DNA from: Zasmidium citrigriseum
Taxonomy: Eukaryota > Ascomycota > Dothideomycetes > Mycosphaerellales > Mycosphaerellaceae
DNA length: 64,000 nucleotides
Direction: 5' to 3'
Assembly: GCA_002786025.1 (NCBI GenBank)
Contig: NHNW01000033.1
Location: 310,001-374,000 of the forward strand
Of this stretch, positions 1 through 10,757 are shown piece after piece; the stretch's first letter is position 1; the number at the start of each line of letters is the position of its first letter. Made by a program: the position numbers and the translations under genes. The notes beneath the pieces were generated by a model. That model made no database searches. It saw only the letters and a list, made by a program, of their open reading frames with translations, and was not told the DNA's origin.

Positions 1-1063
1 GAGAGTTGGGGGAGGGAATTCTCGGCAGCGGCTTGTTGAGATTAGGCTTTGATCGGCGACCTGAGTCATCATCTACAGCTTTGTACTGTGAGAAATCACC
101 CCAGTTCGTCATTCGATCCGGATGGCCGACAGTCTTCTTCGGGGCAGGCTGGGCAAGCTTGGGTTGAGTGCTTCCAGTCGGTAGTTCCACTGGCCTTATT
201 TCAGGCAGGCCGGGGCGTTGACGAAGAGGCGCGGACGTCTTTTCGGGAATAGCAGAGCTTTTCCCCGATCCGTTGGCTCGAAACGATGCTGCAAGCTTGA
301 AGACCTTCTTCAGCTTGTACGCCGTCTTAGCCTTGCCCTTGCCCTTGCCATCAGCTGGTCTGTCAGTCGCTGATGTGGCCCGCGTTGGATCAGTGTTGGC
401 CGCTCTCACGCTTGCTTGGCGCTGGTCTTGAACTTGCGTAGCAGGAACTTGAGCTATTCTGGATGGCCGACGATTGGGGTGGTCGCTATGAGTCTGAAAA
501 ACTGGTGTACTTCGAACAGATTCATCGTCAGCCTCATACACGAGAAGCACAGACTGACGAATGCCGGTAGCGTCTCGAGAGTCTTGAACTATTGCTCGTT
601 CACCCGGGCCAAGCCGATAGATGGCTGGATGCTCGATCGTACCATCCTCGTCAGCATGGTTTGAACTAGATTCCGCAAAATTGAGGTCCGGGAAAATGGG
701 TGCAGCATTCCGGGCAGCTTCCCAGATTTGTTCAGCCTCATCATCCGTTGGAGAGGGCGTGAGACTTCGCAGTCGTTCCGCAAACGAGAGCGTCGAGTTG
801 GCCGAGGTTGGCCTTACTGAATCTCCTGAAAATCGTTGCATCGTGTTCGCAGTTGAGGTTTGTTGCTGGTGGTGCGTTTCTTGTTGTGCTTGGAGAAAGA
901 GTGTGAGATACTGCGTTGACGGCTTCGCAACCAGTGCTGAAGGCGACCAAGCAGTAGCTCGAGAAGAATGTATTGTGCAAAATCGATCGAAAATCATGCA
1001 TAGAGTGCTCAGTCCCGCAACGTAAATGCGCCTTTGGCGGCGACGCATAACGCTTTGTGTCAT
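1..1063 (-). CDS. Partial gene, serine/proline-rich protein of unknown function
   Basis: One minus-strand frame stays open from an ATG at 1063 to the left window edge (about 354 codons) with no stop, so the C-terminus lies outside. A second ATG at 841 (protein starting MQRFSGDS) may be the real start; an in-frame TGA lies just upstream of the first ATG. The product is hydrophilic: a Gln/Thr-rich stretch, a segment containing TDDEAEQIWEAA, acidic patches, a basic GKGKGKAK run, then KPLPRIPSPNS at the edge, which resembles an SH3-type proline motif. No signal peptide or membrane segment is visible downstream of the second start. I do not recognise a family. Support is the long uninterrupted frame and its protein-like composition. 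Confidence 0.6.
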   Translation of the reverse strand, partial: MTQSVMRRRQRRIYVAGLSTLCMIFDRFCTIHSSRATAWSPSALVAKPSTQYLTLFLQAQQETHHQQQTSTANTMQRFSGDSVRPTSANSTLSFAERLRSLTPSPTDDEAEQIWEAARNAAPIFPDLNFAESSSNHADEDGTIEHPAIYRLGPGERAIVQDSRDATGIRQSVLLVYEADDESVRSTPVFQTHSDHPNRRPSRIAQVPATQVQDQRQASVRAANTDPTRATSATDRPADGKGKGKAKTAYKLKKVFKLAASFRANGSGKSSAIPEKTSAPLRQRPGLPEIRPVELPTGSTQPKLAQPAPKKTVGHPDRMTNWGDFSQYKAVDDDSGRRSKPNLNKPLPRIPSPNS

Positions 1064-2281
1064 GGATCAGGGCGAGTGACAAGGCCATTGTATCGAGTGA
1101 ATCTCTTTGTCCGTTCACAAAGAGAGTGGAATGTTTCCTTTGAGGACACTTCGGAAAGACAAAGACGAATCGTGGGGCGACTTGACCAGGCGGTTTCGAG
1201 AGGACACGACATGAAATTGGCCAGTATCTGTCGAGCAGAGGATTGGTTCAGCATTAGGTCCAGAGTATATTTTAACGAGCCCTGCCAGACGTCAGCAAGA
1301 CCACAATCAATCATGGTGTCAACCGAACAGCTTACAGAAGTATATACGGATAGTAAGGAGCGAGAGAGAGGAAGAGATGCGAAAGGAATCATGACTGTAA
1401 AAGGGAATCTGAGATTACTTAGCCAGCCAGACTGAAACTCGGAAAGGCGATAACCGCCACTGTCGCGGATAGAGGTTGTGCGACATGGCAGGGGGGTGAA
1501 TCATCGCGTTTTCGTGTAGGATGAAAGATCGCATGTCGTCTTCGAGGTGAGCAGTGGCCGGGAAACAGCTCTGTGTGCAGGAAGAGGATGATACGCGTGT
1601 TGATGCAGGATGGAAGCAGTCATTGCCAGTCGATGGACGAGGTGAGGTCGGCGTGAAACAGACGCGAGCAGCGAGTGGTCCGTGCCAACGCTGCTGATCG
1701 AATGTTTCGATTCCCATCGCCACCATCTCTTGCCTTCTCTTCCTTCTCTCCAAACGTCGTGCACAAAGCTGTGCCAACAGGCATCTTCGCAGTACCACGC
1801 GGAGCTCTTTGCCTGCCAGAGAAAGTTATGCATTCTATTCCTCTTGATACTCGCAAAAATAAGACCGGAGTAGCAACGAGGAACTTCACGCCGCGGGCTT
1901 GTCACGCCTTGACCTCGTCATCCAAGACCGTCGCCCCAATGCTTGAACATGGCCACTCACGTGTTTTCATAGCCTGCACCACCACCATTGGTCCACACAT
2001 AGCAAAATGACGACGGCTGTGATTTGCTCGCAGCTTTGCCTATGTGTACGGTGTTTTTTTGGTCTTCGCCTGCTCACCTTGGCTGCCGACTTGGCCAACG
2101 TGCTGGTCGCGTGGTGTGCTGTGAGGCTCTGGTAGAATCGCATGGATGACGTTGGCCAATATGCGTTGTTTGTTGTTAAAAGGCAAGTGGAGGTCTCCCC
2201 ATGGGAAGTAGCATTGCCCCAAAGTCTCTTTCTCAAACCGTTGGAGAAACTCCTCCGCTCTCGTCAACGCATCGATCAAAT
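1064..2281. other. Intergenic region between divergent genes
   Basis: About 1.2 kb separate the start of the leftward edge gene from the start of the rightward sugar transporter. Overlapping short frames exist on both strands but none has recognisable motifs or splice signals that extend it. It presumably holds both promoters. I see no repeat or RNA gene. Confidence 0.5.
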
Positions 2282-4267
2282 ATGGCACCAGACCCGGTTC
2301 AGTCGTCTGGTTCTTCTCAGAAGACACTGGGAGAGAACAACCAGGCTGTTCCCCAAATTCCTAAGGAGGAGGCCTTCGACGATGATTCTAAGGTGCCATT
2401 CATAACGTTCAGAACGTTCATGATGACCGTACTGGTATCGATGGGTGGTATTTGCTTCGGATAGTGAGTCAAGTCAACTTTTGTTGGACTTTCAAATGCT
2501 AACAGTGGTTCAGTGACACTGGTCAGATATCTGGCTTTCTCGAGATGGACGACTTCAAGTACCAGTTCGCCGACAACCGCCAAGACCTCTCTCTGAGTGC
2601 CATCCGTACTGGTCTTATCGTGGCCATGTTGAGTATCGGAACTCTCATTGGCGCTCTCATAGCTGGACCTCTCGCCAACAACCGCAAACTGGGCCGGAAG
2701 TACTCCATCAGCTTGTGGTGTATCGTCTTCATTATCGGCAACGTTTTTCAAATTGCGGCCCAATACCCATACTGGTGGATCCTCATGATGGGGAGAATCA
2801 TTTCTGGCCTTGCAATTGGAGGTCTTTCGGTCCTCGTCCCGAGTTATCAAGGTAAGAAGCGAAGGACAGAGGCCGTGCTATTGTGTCTAAGACACTTGCT
2901 AACCTTGGGTTCTTCTCTGTTGCAGGCGAAAGTGCTCCCACTCACCTTCGTGGAGCCATTGTCTGCTGTTATCAGCTTTTCATTACTATCGGCATTCTTA
3001 TCGCCTACCTCATCAACTTTGGAACAGAGCGACTTAACGGTACGGCCTCTTGGCGTATTCCGGTTGGGATCAGCTTCTTCTGGGCTCTCGTCCTCGGTCT
3101 GGGCATCCTCCTCTTCCCCGAGACCCCTCGACACGAATTTCGCTTTGGAGCCACCGAGTCTGCCTGCAACAGCATTGCTAAGTTCTACGGCGTCAGTCCT
3201 CGCCACAAGGTTGTCAAGAAGCAACTGGAAGAGATGCAAGAGAAGCTCCTCATCGAACAGGAGGGCGGCAACCACTCCATCTGGGAGGTCTTCACCGGAC
3301 CTCGAATGCTATATCGGACACTCCTTGGAGTCGTTATACAGGCATTGCAACAGCTCACTGGAGCGAACTTCTTCTTCTACTTTGGGACAACGATATTCAG
3401 CTCGGTCGGCCTTAGCAATCCGTTTGTTACCCAGATCATCCTGGGGGCCGTTAACGTTGTGACAACGTTCCCAGGCCTTTACATGGTGGAGAAGTTTGGA
3501 CGACGGAAGTGTCTGAGCCTTGGAGCAGCCTGGATGTTCATTTGCTTCATGGTATTCGCGTCTCTTGGGTACTTTGCTCTTGAGGACGAAAATGGGAACA
3601 ACCGGGCCTCCATCGGATATGTCATGATCGTTTTTGCCTGTCTCTTCATCGCAGCGTTTGCGAGCACTTGGGTAAGCATTCTTCAACTCTCTAAATGTGC
3701 GAGACTGACGTGCTTCTTAGGGTCCCATGGCTTGGGCTGTCACTTCTGAGATTTATCCTTCAAGATATCGAAGTACTTGCATCGCCCTCTGCGCAGCATC
3801 GAACTGGGTGAGTAAAGACGGTGAATCTCGTTTAAACAACAAGAAACCAGGCTTACAATGATATGATACAGACCTTCAACTTCTTCATCGGTTTCGCAAC
3901 ACCCTTCATCGAACGCGACATTGGCTTCTCCTACGGGTACCTCTTCGCAGGCTTCAATTTCTTGGCAGTCCTCGTCGTTTTCTTCTTCCTGCCAGAGACA
4001 GCTGGACGTTCGCTTGAAGAGATTGATACGATGTTCTTGCTGGAAGTCAAGCCGTGGAAGTCAAGCAAGTGGACACCACCACAGGGCGAGGAGCTTATCA
4101 GCGCCGATCGATTGAGGCTGCAGAATGGAGGTAGGAGTATTCTTAAGAGGGAGGAGGCTGGTGATGCGAGGGATGTGCAGTATGAGAATGTGCAGGATGT
4201 GAGGCAGAGTAGTGTGAACCCGGCTGAGGCGAGTGGTGTGCGAGGGAATTCGATCACGCCCGCTTAA
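2282..4267 (+). CDS. MFS sugar (hexose-type) transporter, five exons
   Basis: Exons 2282-2463, 2514-2851, 2926-3671, 3721-3807 and 3872-4267 join in frame into 582 residues. All four introns (49-74 nt) are GT-AG; intron 1 has a GCTAAC branch site. The product should be a plasma-membrane monosaccharide transporter of the fungal sugar-porter family with 12 membrane segments. Family marks: GYDTGQISGF in TM1 (about residue 60), loop residues GRKYS after TM2, PETPR after TM6 (about 238), QQLTG in TM7 (about 315), PSRYRS after TM10 and PETAGRSLEE near residue 492. The hydrophilic N-terminus (about 45 residues) and C-terminal tail (about 80) are normal for the family. An in-frame ATG at 2201 would add 27 residues; 2282 is preferred because the frame there reads MAPDPVQSS, a usual cytosolic start. 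Substrate cannot be read from sequence. Confidence 0.93.
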
Positions 4268-4563
4268 GCGTAGGAAGAGTAGGAGGTAGTTTATTTGAAT
4301 GCAAAGCAATCGTTCTGGATATGAAACGTTACAACGTCGCGTGGCTCCATGATATGATTTCGTGTGAGTGGCTTGAAAGATGTTGTGACAGGTTCCTGGT
4401 AAGTGTATGCTTACTTGTTCGCCACCACTTTGGAGGGAGAACAAGACCAATTGTACATTTCATATGCTCCTCTGACCGTCCATCTAATTGCCATGGGCTC
4501 AACTAACGTAGCCCGGCTTATCCATCCCATTCCTTGAGTACACCTCCCCATATAAATCATCTT

Positions 4564-5254
4564 CTAAGCCTTGTCCGCGATCTCCTTTGCGTTGGATCCT
4601 GCCCTCCACACTCTCTTGATAGCCTCGGTCAAACCAACATCGTTCGTCTCGAATTCGTAGTAACCCCAGCCAACAACAAAGACAGCCAGGACGTTGAGCC
4701 ATTCAAAGAGCTTCCGCACACCTGGCATGCGCCATGTTGGAATATAGTCGCAGATGACAGACCTGACGACAGTAATTAGAATCAATACAGCATGTGCATC
4801 CCACTCTGAACGTACTGGAATCCGATGTAGGTGTGCATAATGGTCAAGCCGATCAAAGTGCCGTCCAGGATTGGGTTGAGCGAGCCAACAGCGAATGGCA
4901 TTACTGTCATTGGGAGGATGGCGGCAGAGACAAGCCTGTCCTCAGTCAGTACTCAATGTTCCTGATCATTGCCATTCCATCGGTATCGCACCTCTCGGCG
5001 GTCCAATGGTAGCTGCCATGCGATGGGTGCGGCTCAGGAGTCTTGACGGGGTCATTGACGGAGCCGTGAATGACCTGGGGGAGCGGAGGGAGAATGGGTC
5101 GTCGCGCAGAGGTCTGGAAAGCGGCTCGCTGGAAGTGCCATGACGGCTTCGCGGGCTGCTGGGATCTGGAGGCGGGGACGGCGGAGGAGAAGGCACGCTT
5201 GGAGGGCGCGGCCAGAGCCTGGCGCAGGAGAGTCGGGCGGAGAGCGGAGGCCAT
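4564..5254 (-). CDS. SDH4: Succinate dehydrogenase membrane anchor subunit (CybS), mitochondrial
   Basis: Exons 5254-4992, 4935-4816 and 4762-4564 give 193 residues; both introns (56 and 53 nt) are GT-AG. The N-terminus is a mitochondrial presequence (MASALRPTLLRQ, Arg/Ser/Ala-rich, no acids). The mature part has HGSYHWTAERL, PFAVGSLNP and MHTYIGFQSVICDYIP. His122 and Asp133-Tyr134 match the H-x10-DY signature of SdhD/CybS: heme b ligand and quinone-site Tyr. The C-terminal segment ends YEFETNDVGLTEAIKRVW, typical of fungal Sdh4. It anchors complex II in the inner membrane and helps bind ubiquinone. An upstream in-frame ATG at 5290 would add 12 residues. The gene is head-to-head with the processing-peptidase gene at 5678. 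Confidence 0.93.
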
Positions 5255-5677
5255 GGTCGGGGTGGTGGTAACAGTAGAGCTGGGAGACACGGCGATGGTG
5301 AGGTCGACGACGACGAGATGCAGGCCCTATTCCCGCAACTAATCCCGGTAAGTCGCGACCTCGGATCAGCGAATTAGGCGGCCTGTGATTGGCTGAGAAA
5401 GACTTCACTTGATGCAAGAAGACATTGATATTTGTGCACATTAATTGGAGTTACGATATTCATGTAGTAAGGCGAGCCGTTGCTTGGAATTCTAGCTAGT
5501 TTAATGTGTCGCTGGTGGTGTTGTGGTGAGGCCTTGAATTGATGTAATTCCTCTGGTAGTATTCGGGCGGAACGGAAGCTCCCGGCGACGTCCAGCGAAA
5601 ACTGACAGAGCATCTGCTGAAAGCTTCACACGCATCAACCCGCCCACCACCGCCGTCCTTCTTCCATCTCCGTGGCC
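5255..5677. promoter_or_regulatory. Shared divergent promoter region between SDH4 and MPP-beta genes
   Basis: The 423 bp between the two start codons must hold both promoters, because the genes are transcribed away from each other and neither has room elsewhere. Both products act in mitochondria, so coupled control is plausible but is inference. No TATA box stands out. Confidence 0.5.
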
Positions 5678-7190
5678 ATGGCATCCCGAAGGCTCGCGCT
5701 GAGCCTGCACCAAGGCCTCCGCGCTCAGCGCGCCATCAACGCCGTCAAGCCGGGCAACATCACCCGCCGTGCCCTGGCGACTCCTGTTAGCCATGCCTCA
5801 ACCACCGAGAGCACCACCCTCAGCAATGGCTTCACCGTGCGTAGCCATTGGCTCATCCAATTCCTCACACGTATGTATATGCTAATGATTAATGCTCCAG
5901 ATCGCCACCGAATACTCCCCCTTTGCGCAAACGAGCACTGTCGGCGTCTGGATCGATGCCGGCTCGCGCGCCGAGACCGACAAGACCAACGGCACCGCAC
6001 ACTTCCTCGAGCATCTCGCCTTCAAGGGCACCCAGCGACGGAGCCAGAGCCAGCTAGAGCTCGAGATCGAGAACATGGGCGGCCACCTCAACGCCTACAC
6101 CTCGCGCGAGAACACCGTCTACTACGCCAAGAGCTTCAACAGCGACGTCCCTGCCTCCGTCGACATCCTCGCCGACATCCTTCAGAACAGCAAGCTCGAG
6201 AACTCGGCCATCGAGCGTGAAAGAGACGTCATTCTGCGCGAGCAAGAAGAGGTGGACAAGCAGATGGAGGAGGTCGTCTTTGACCACTTGCATGCTACTG
6301 CTTTCCAGAACCAGGCTCTCGGCCGTACAATCCTTGGTCCAAAGGAGAACATTGAGAGCATCACCCGCAACGACCTCGAGAACTACATCAAGACCAACTA
6401 CACCGCTGACCGCATGGTCCTTGTGGGTGCTGGCGGTGTCCCACACGAGCAGCTCGTCCAGTTGGCTGAGAAGTACTTCTCCAACATCCCAGCATACAAC
6501 CCCAACGCACAGAACAATGCCTACGTCCGCGGCCTTGACTCCAAGCCCGACTTCATTGGCTCCGAGGTGCGGATACGAGACGACACCATGCCAACCGCAA
6601 ACATTGCCATTGCTGTCGAGGGTGTGAGCTGGAAGGATGACGATTACTTCACAGCTCTCGTGACACAGGCCATTGTTGGAAACTGGGACCGCTCCATGGG
6701 CAACTCGCCCTACCTTGGCTCCAAGCTTTCCACTTTCATCCACGACCACAAGCTGGCCAACTCCTTCATGTCCTTCTCCACATCGTACTCTGACACTGGT
6801 CTCTGGGGTATCTACATGGTTACTGACGCTTTCACCCGCATTGACGATCTTGTCCACTTCACTCTCCGGGAATGGTCGCGCCTTTCCTTTGGTGTGACCG
6901 AAGCCGAGACCGAGCGCGCCAAGCAGCAGCTCAAGGCCAGCATCCTTCTGTCCCTTGACGGCACTACCGCCGTCGCGGAGGACATTGGCCGACAAATCAT
7001 CACCACTGGCCGCCGTCTGTCACCTGAGGAGGTCGAGCGTGTGGTCGGCAGCATCACCGCACAGGACGTCATGAACTTTGCTCAGAAGAAGCTGTGGGAT
7101 CGTGACATTGCCATCTCGGCCGTTGGACAGATCGAGGGTCTCTTGGACTACGCGAGAATCCGGAGCGATATGAGCAGGAATTTGTCATAG
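5678..7190 (+). CDS. MAS1: Mitochondrial processing peptidase beta subunit
   Basis: Exons 5678-5836 and 5901-7190 give 482 residues; the 64-nt intron (GTGCGT...CTCCAG) contains GCTAATG. This M16 metalloprotease cleaves presequences of imported mitochondrial proteins as a heterodimer with the alpha subunit; in several fungi the same protein is also core protein 1 of complex III. An Arg-rich presequence (MASRRLALSLHQ) leads to the inverted zinc motif HFLEH at residues 87-91, with Glu167 in the expected place as third zinc ligand. ENTVYYAKS, GNWDRSMGN and LFGRTILG-like segments fit the beta subunit. The ATG at 5678 is chosen because the codon two places upstream is GTG and the presequence begins here. 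It is the divergent neighbour of SDH4. Confidence 0.95.
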
Positions 7191-7826
7191 AGTCCGCAGT
7201 ACGACGAAGGCGCAGTGTGGTGTGTTGGAGCGGAGAGGAAAAGAGAGAGAGAGACAACAGTGTAATCTCATAGAACAACCCACGGGAATGCGCTGGCAGC
7301 TGTGTAGGCTAGCATAGCATAGGCGCAGATCCTCTTGTGTATATTTAGCCTCGCGAGCTCTTTACTTGTCCTTAGCACTTTCCTTTTGTTCTGCTTTGAG
7401 AAGCTGCCGTGGAAGGAACGGCCTGACACTTGACATTTGGTGGCTTGGGCTGACTTGGGCAGTTGGCAGGACGCTGTGTAACACCTTCCCGACCATTGGT
7501 GCCATCAATATCCAGCTTCTCGTTCAGGCCGAATGAGAGGCGAGTTGGCGAGGTCCTTTATCTGGAGTCGGATCGAGATCCCTGTCAATTGACGAGTCTA
7601 CGAAATTTAACCGCGCAGACGAACCGAGTATCCGTTGCAGAGAACGTCGAACCCGCATACAAATCAGCCACGTCCTCGTGTTGTGGTGATTGCGCTCTCT
7701 TTCGACCTGGTGGGAGGAACTGTGAGGCGGACTTGACGACCTTTCTATGCTCTTTTAATCGTAATCTCCACCGACACGCTCGTTTTTTGCTTTCTGACTC
7801 AGTCGCTCGTTTTCACCCCTTTCAAC
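7191..7826 (+). other. Intergenic region, 3' flank of MPP-beta and promoter of the hydrolase gene
   Basis: This holds a purine tract (GAGA repeats near 7237-7258) in the 3' flank and a CT-rich stretch (about 7740-7826) just before the next ATG, as is common upstream of fungal starts. One 155-codon frame beginning near 7463 runs into the next gene in another frame and has no protein-like features. Confidence 0.4.
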
Positions 7827-9393
7827 ATGCGTTCATTCGCAGGCCTGCTGGCTTTTGCGCTTGGTGTCTCAGCACAGCAGTACGCAGGCGACATCATCAG
7901 CGCGAACCTGCCTACCGTCCCCGGCGCTGAGGTGGCTTTCTTCAAGATCCCGGATCCGACTGGAACGAACAACAACCTCACTTTGATCAACTACTATTCG
8001 CACGGCAGCAATGGCGGGAGGATTGTCGAAAGCAACATCAAGAGAGCCGTCATTACGTTGCATGGATTGCTGAGGGATCCCAACAACTACATGACGGACA
8101 CGCTCAATGCTCTGGCACAAGTCTCGGACCCGAATATCAATGTCGACTCGGTTGCTGTCATGACGCCTTACTTTGCCAATGGTATGTGAGGAGTCCTTCA
8201 CGATATTCCATCTTACTGACATTTCCCCAGGCAACGACAAGAACTACGGCTATCCATGGACGGATGGCTTGAGACCGAATCGAGGCAGCACCACAAATGC
8301 CCTTGTCTGGAGTGGGTCCCAATGGTCTGCTGGCGGCAACAACCAGTATCCGTACACCAGCACCAACACCTCCAGCTACTTTGTGCTCGACACGCTCATC
8401 AAGTACTTCGCCGATGAGAGTATCTTTCCCAACTTGAACCAGATCGTCCTGGTTGGCCATTCCTTGGGTGGCCAGATGCTGCAGCGATATGCTGCGGTAG
8501 GACCAGACCTCCAGGCTCGAGTGCCCGTGACATACTGGATTGGCAACCCCGACAGCTACTCGTGGCTGAGCGAGGATCGCCCTCTCTCCACTGCTGCCTG
8601 CCCTGACTATGATGAGTATCGCGCTGGATATAGCAACTACAGCGATTATCCGATGACATACGGAGTCGACCTCGTCAATCAGGGCCGCGAAGCTATTCAG
8701 GCCAACTTCCAAACCAAGCAAATCGCATATGCTCGCGCTCTTCGGGACCATGGCGACCATTCTTCTGATTGTGGAGCCAACACCACCGGCGCCGACCGTC
8801 ACGAGCGCTTCTTCTTCTACATCCAGTCCTGGCCACCGACTTGTGATGATCCCTCATCAGACAACTGCGACACTGTCGATCTGGTCGATGCCTCGCACGA
8901 CAATGGCCAAATGTTTAGCTCGCCTGCTGGTCTCGCCCGTCTCTTCACCGACAACTTCTACGGGGGCCGCGCTCGTGCGTACGACTTTGGCTATCCTCGT
9001 GCTCAGGCTGGAGATGACCCTTATCCAGATCCTTCGCAGGCCAGCCTTCCAAACCCCAACGTCAACTACAATGTCTATGCCGGCAACATGACATATCAAG
9101 GCTGCTGGACGAACCAGGAGCCAGTCACCCCTGCTGCGTTGCCGAATCTGTTGTATGACAACGCCGGGAACAGCATCGAGGGGTGTGTGAATGGTTGTGT
9201 TGGAGCTGGCTTCTCGATAGCCGGCGTGCAGAATGCGACGCAGTGCTTTTGTGGGAATGCCATGAACGCTCAATCGGCGGTACTCGTCGTCGACACTTCG
9301 TGTCGTCTGGCGTGTCCAGGAAATACGGCGCAGATATGTGGCTCCATTAATCGACTTTCTGTGTTTTCAGCGCAGTATCCGACTTTTGCATGA
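7827..9393 (+). CDS. Secreted alpha/beta hydrolase with C-terminal WSC domain
   Basis: Exons 7827-8181 and 8231-9393 give 505 residues; the 49-nt intron is GTATGT...CCCCAG with a TTACTGAC branch site. A signal peptide (MRSFAGLLAFALGVSAQQ) is followed by an alpha/beta-hydrolase fold: oxyanion-region HGLL (about residue 78), nucleophile elbow GHSLGG with Ser196, and a distal DASHDNGQMF segment that may supply the catalytic His. From about residue 407 comes a WSC domain (YQGCW, CVNGC, CFCGN, CPGN, ICG), a cysteine-rich module linked to wall carbohydrate binding. Likely an extracellular or wall-bound esterase/lipase; the substrate is unknown. Cysteine-rich secreted proteins of this layout are common in plant-associated fungi. 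Confidence 0.85.
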
Positions 9394-9535
9394 TCTTTGA
9401 CGGTCGGGCTTCGGCGGAGAAAGATAGATGTATATAAATAGATGACGGAACGTGACTGATCATGGGTCGGATGATGGGTCTTTTACGAGGCCTACAATAC
9501 ATTGAGCTATTAGATGTACATATTGATCTCGGGGT

Positions 9536-10757
9536 CTATACCTTTAGAGTGTCCCTTCTGAGCCGTCTCATCCTGCATACCACCACCGCGAAAGGTATCA
9601 TACTTGCGGTCGCAAGCATCAGCAGCAGCCAAGGTCGATCAACGAGCCATAAAACAACGGCGACGTCCTCACCGTGCCACGTGCCTCCTGGGCTATGGCC
9701 GAAGAATGTGTGTCGCTCGGAGTAGAAGTCCGGCGGGAGGACGTAGAGCGCATCGGCATCTAGTAGACGTTAGCATATTACAACAAATTCGTGTACATTT
9801 GACTGACCCGAATCTTGCTTTGAGTCCCCAACAGCATAAGGCTTTGCGAAGCCTTTATTATACCACCTTCTCACCATATCGCTCGCAAATTGCGGCCCTG
9901 TGCTCCAGAAGATGGTCACATACGGAAAGAAGAAATTCCAATTCCGACTCTCTAGACTCTCAATCATCATCTTCATGATCCCATGGCCTTTGCTCGTCGC
10001 AAAGAGGTCGTTGTTGACGCCAAATGGCTCAGCTTTGGGGAACCAGGCCGGGACTTGCAGCAAAGGGGCTAAGGGACGTCGACACGCAATGTCGAGATCC
10101 ATGTAGACGCCACCATGGTGGTAGGTCACGAAGTATTTGAAGGCGTCGACGCGTTGGATCGGGTGGCGGTAGTTGTCGTATGTTGGTAGGAACCAGGGGT
10201 AGTGTGTGGCAAGGAGCTCACGGGCGGAGGTGGCATTCCACACGTTGACGGTGAAGGAGGGATTGTGCTCGGCGCAGAGCTGTGGTGCGTTCGAGCCTGA
10301 GTGTGGGATCTGGGAGGGATGGTCGGGACGGTCGAGTTGGTGGGCGTACTGGTGATGAAAGGGGTACGTTAGGTCTCTTCTCTCGATCTGTGGAGCATGG
10401 TGGTGTGCTTACGAGGTCACGGAACCAGATGAAGTGTATTGTTGCAGGAATCGAGGCTGAATCGTTGGCGAAGAGGCTGTATTGATCGAATTCAAGGGGC
10501 TTGTTGTCTGCCACGGAGGCCTTCAGGGCGTCTGAGTACCGTTGAGGGAAGTCGTCGAAGGTAATGTAGCGTGCTCGAAGGAAGGACTCAAATCGGCACT
10601 GATCAATCGTGATGTAGAAGGTGAAGGCAACGGCGGCCAGCGCCAGGAGTCTCGTGGCACGACCTGGGCGGAACATGGCCTCGGAGAAGATCTGCCAAAC
10701 AGAAGGAGTGGGCAAAGGTAGGCGCTCTTCTTCTCGAAGGACCATGAACAACAGCAT
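9536..10757 (-). CDS. Och1/IPC-mannosyltransferase-like glycosyltransferase (DXD, GT32-type)
   Basis: Exons 10757-10413, 10348-9808 and 9759-9536 give 369 residues; both introns (64 and 48 nt) are GT-AG, the second with TGCTAAC. Near the N-terminus is a signal anchor (LLALAAVAFTFYITI), making it a type II Golgi protein. The catalytic part has IPATIHFIWFRDL, DAFKYFVTYHHGGVYMDLD (the DXD sugar-nucleotide/metal motif), then FGHSPGGTWHGEDV. A C-terminal membrane segment (WLLLMLATASMIPFAVVV) ends in a basic tail. This pattern matches fungal relatives of alpha-1,6-mannosyltransferase Och1 and inositol-phosphoceramide mannosyltransferases. The start could instead be the ATG at 10676 (MFRPGRATRLLAL), which would put the anchor at the very N-terminus. 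Confidence 0.85.

Noticed and set aside
6054..6995. 313-codon open frame on the minus strand
   Set aside because: Antisense shadow of the MPP-beta exon, created by its strong codon bias; the sense protein has the HFLEH motif and a clear family match.
7463..7930. 155-codon plus-strand frame before the hydrolase gene
   Set aside because: Overlaps the hydrolase signal peptide in another frame and has no motif; treated as promoter/leader.
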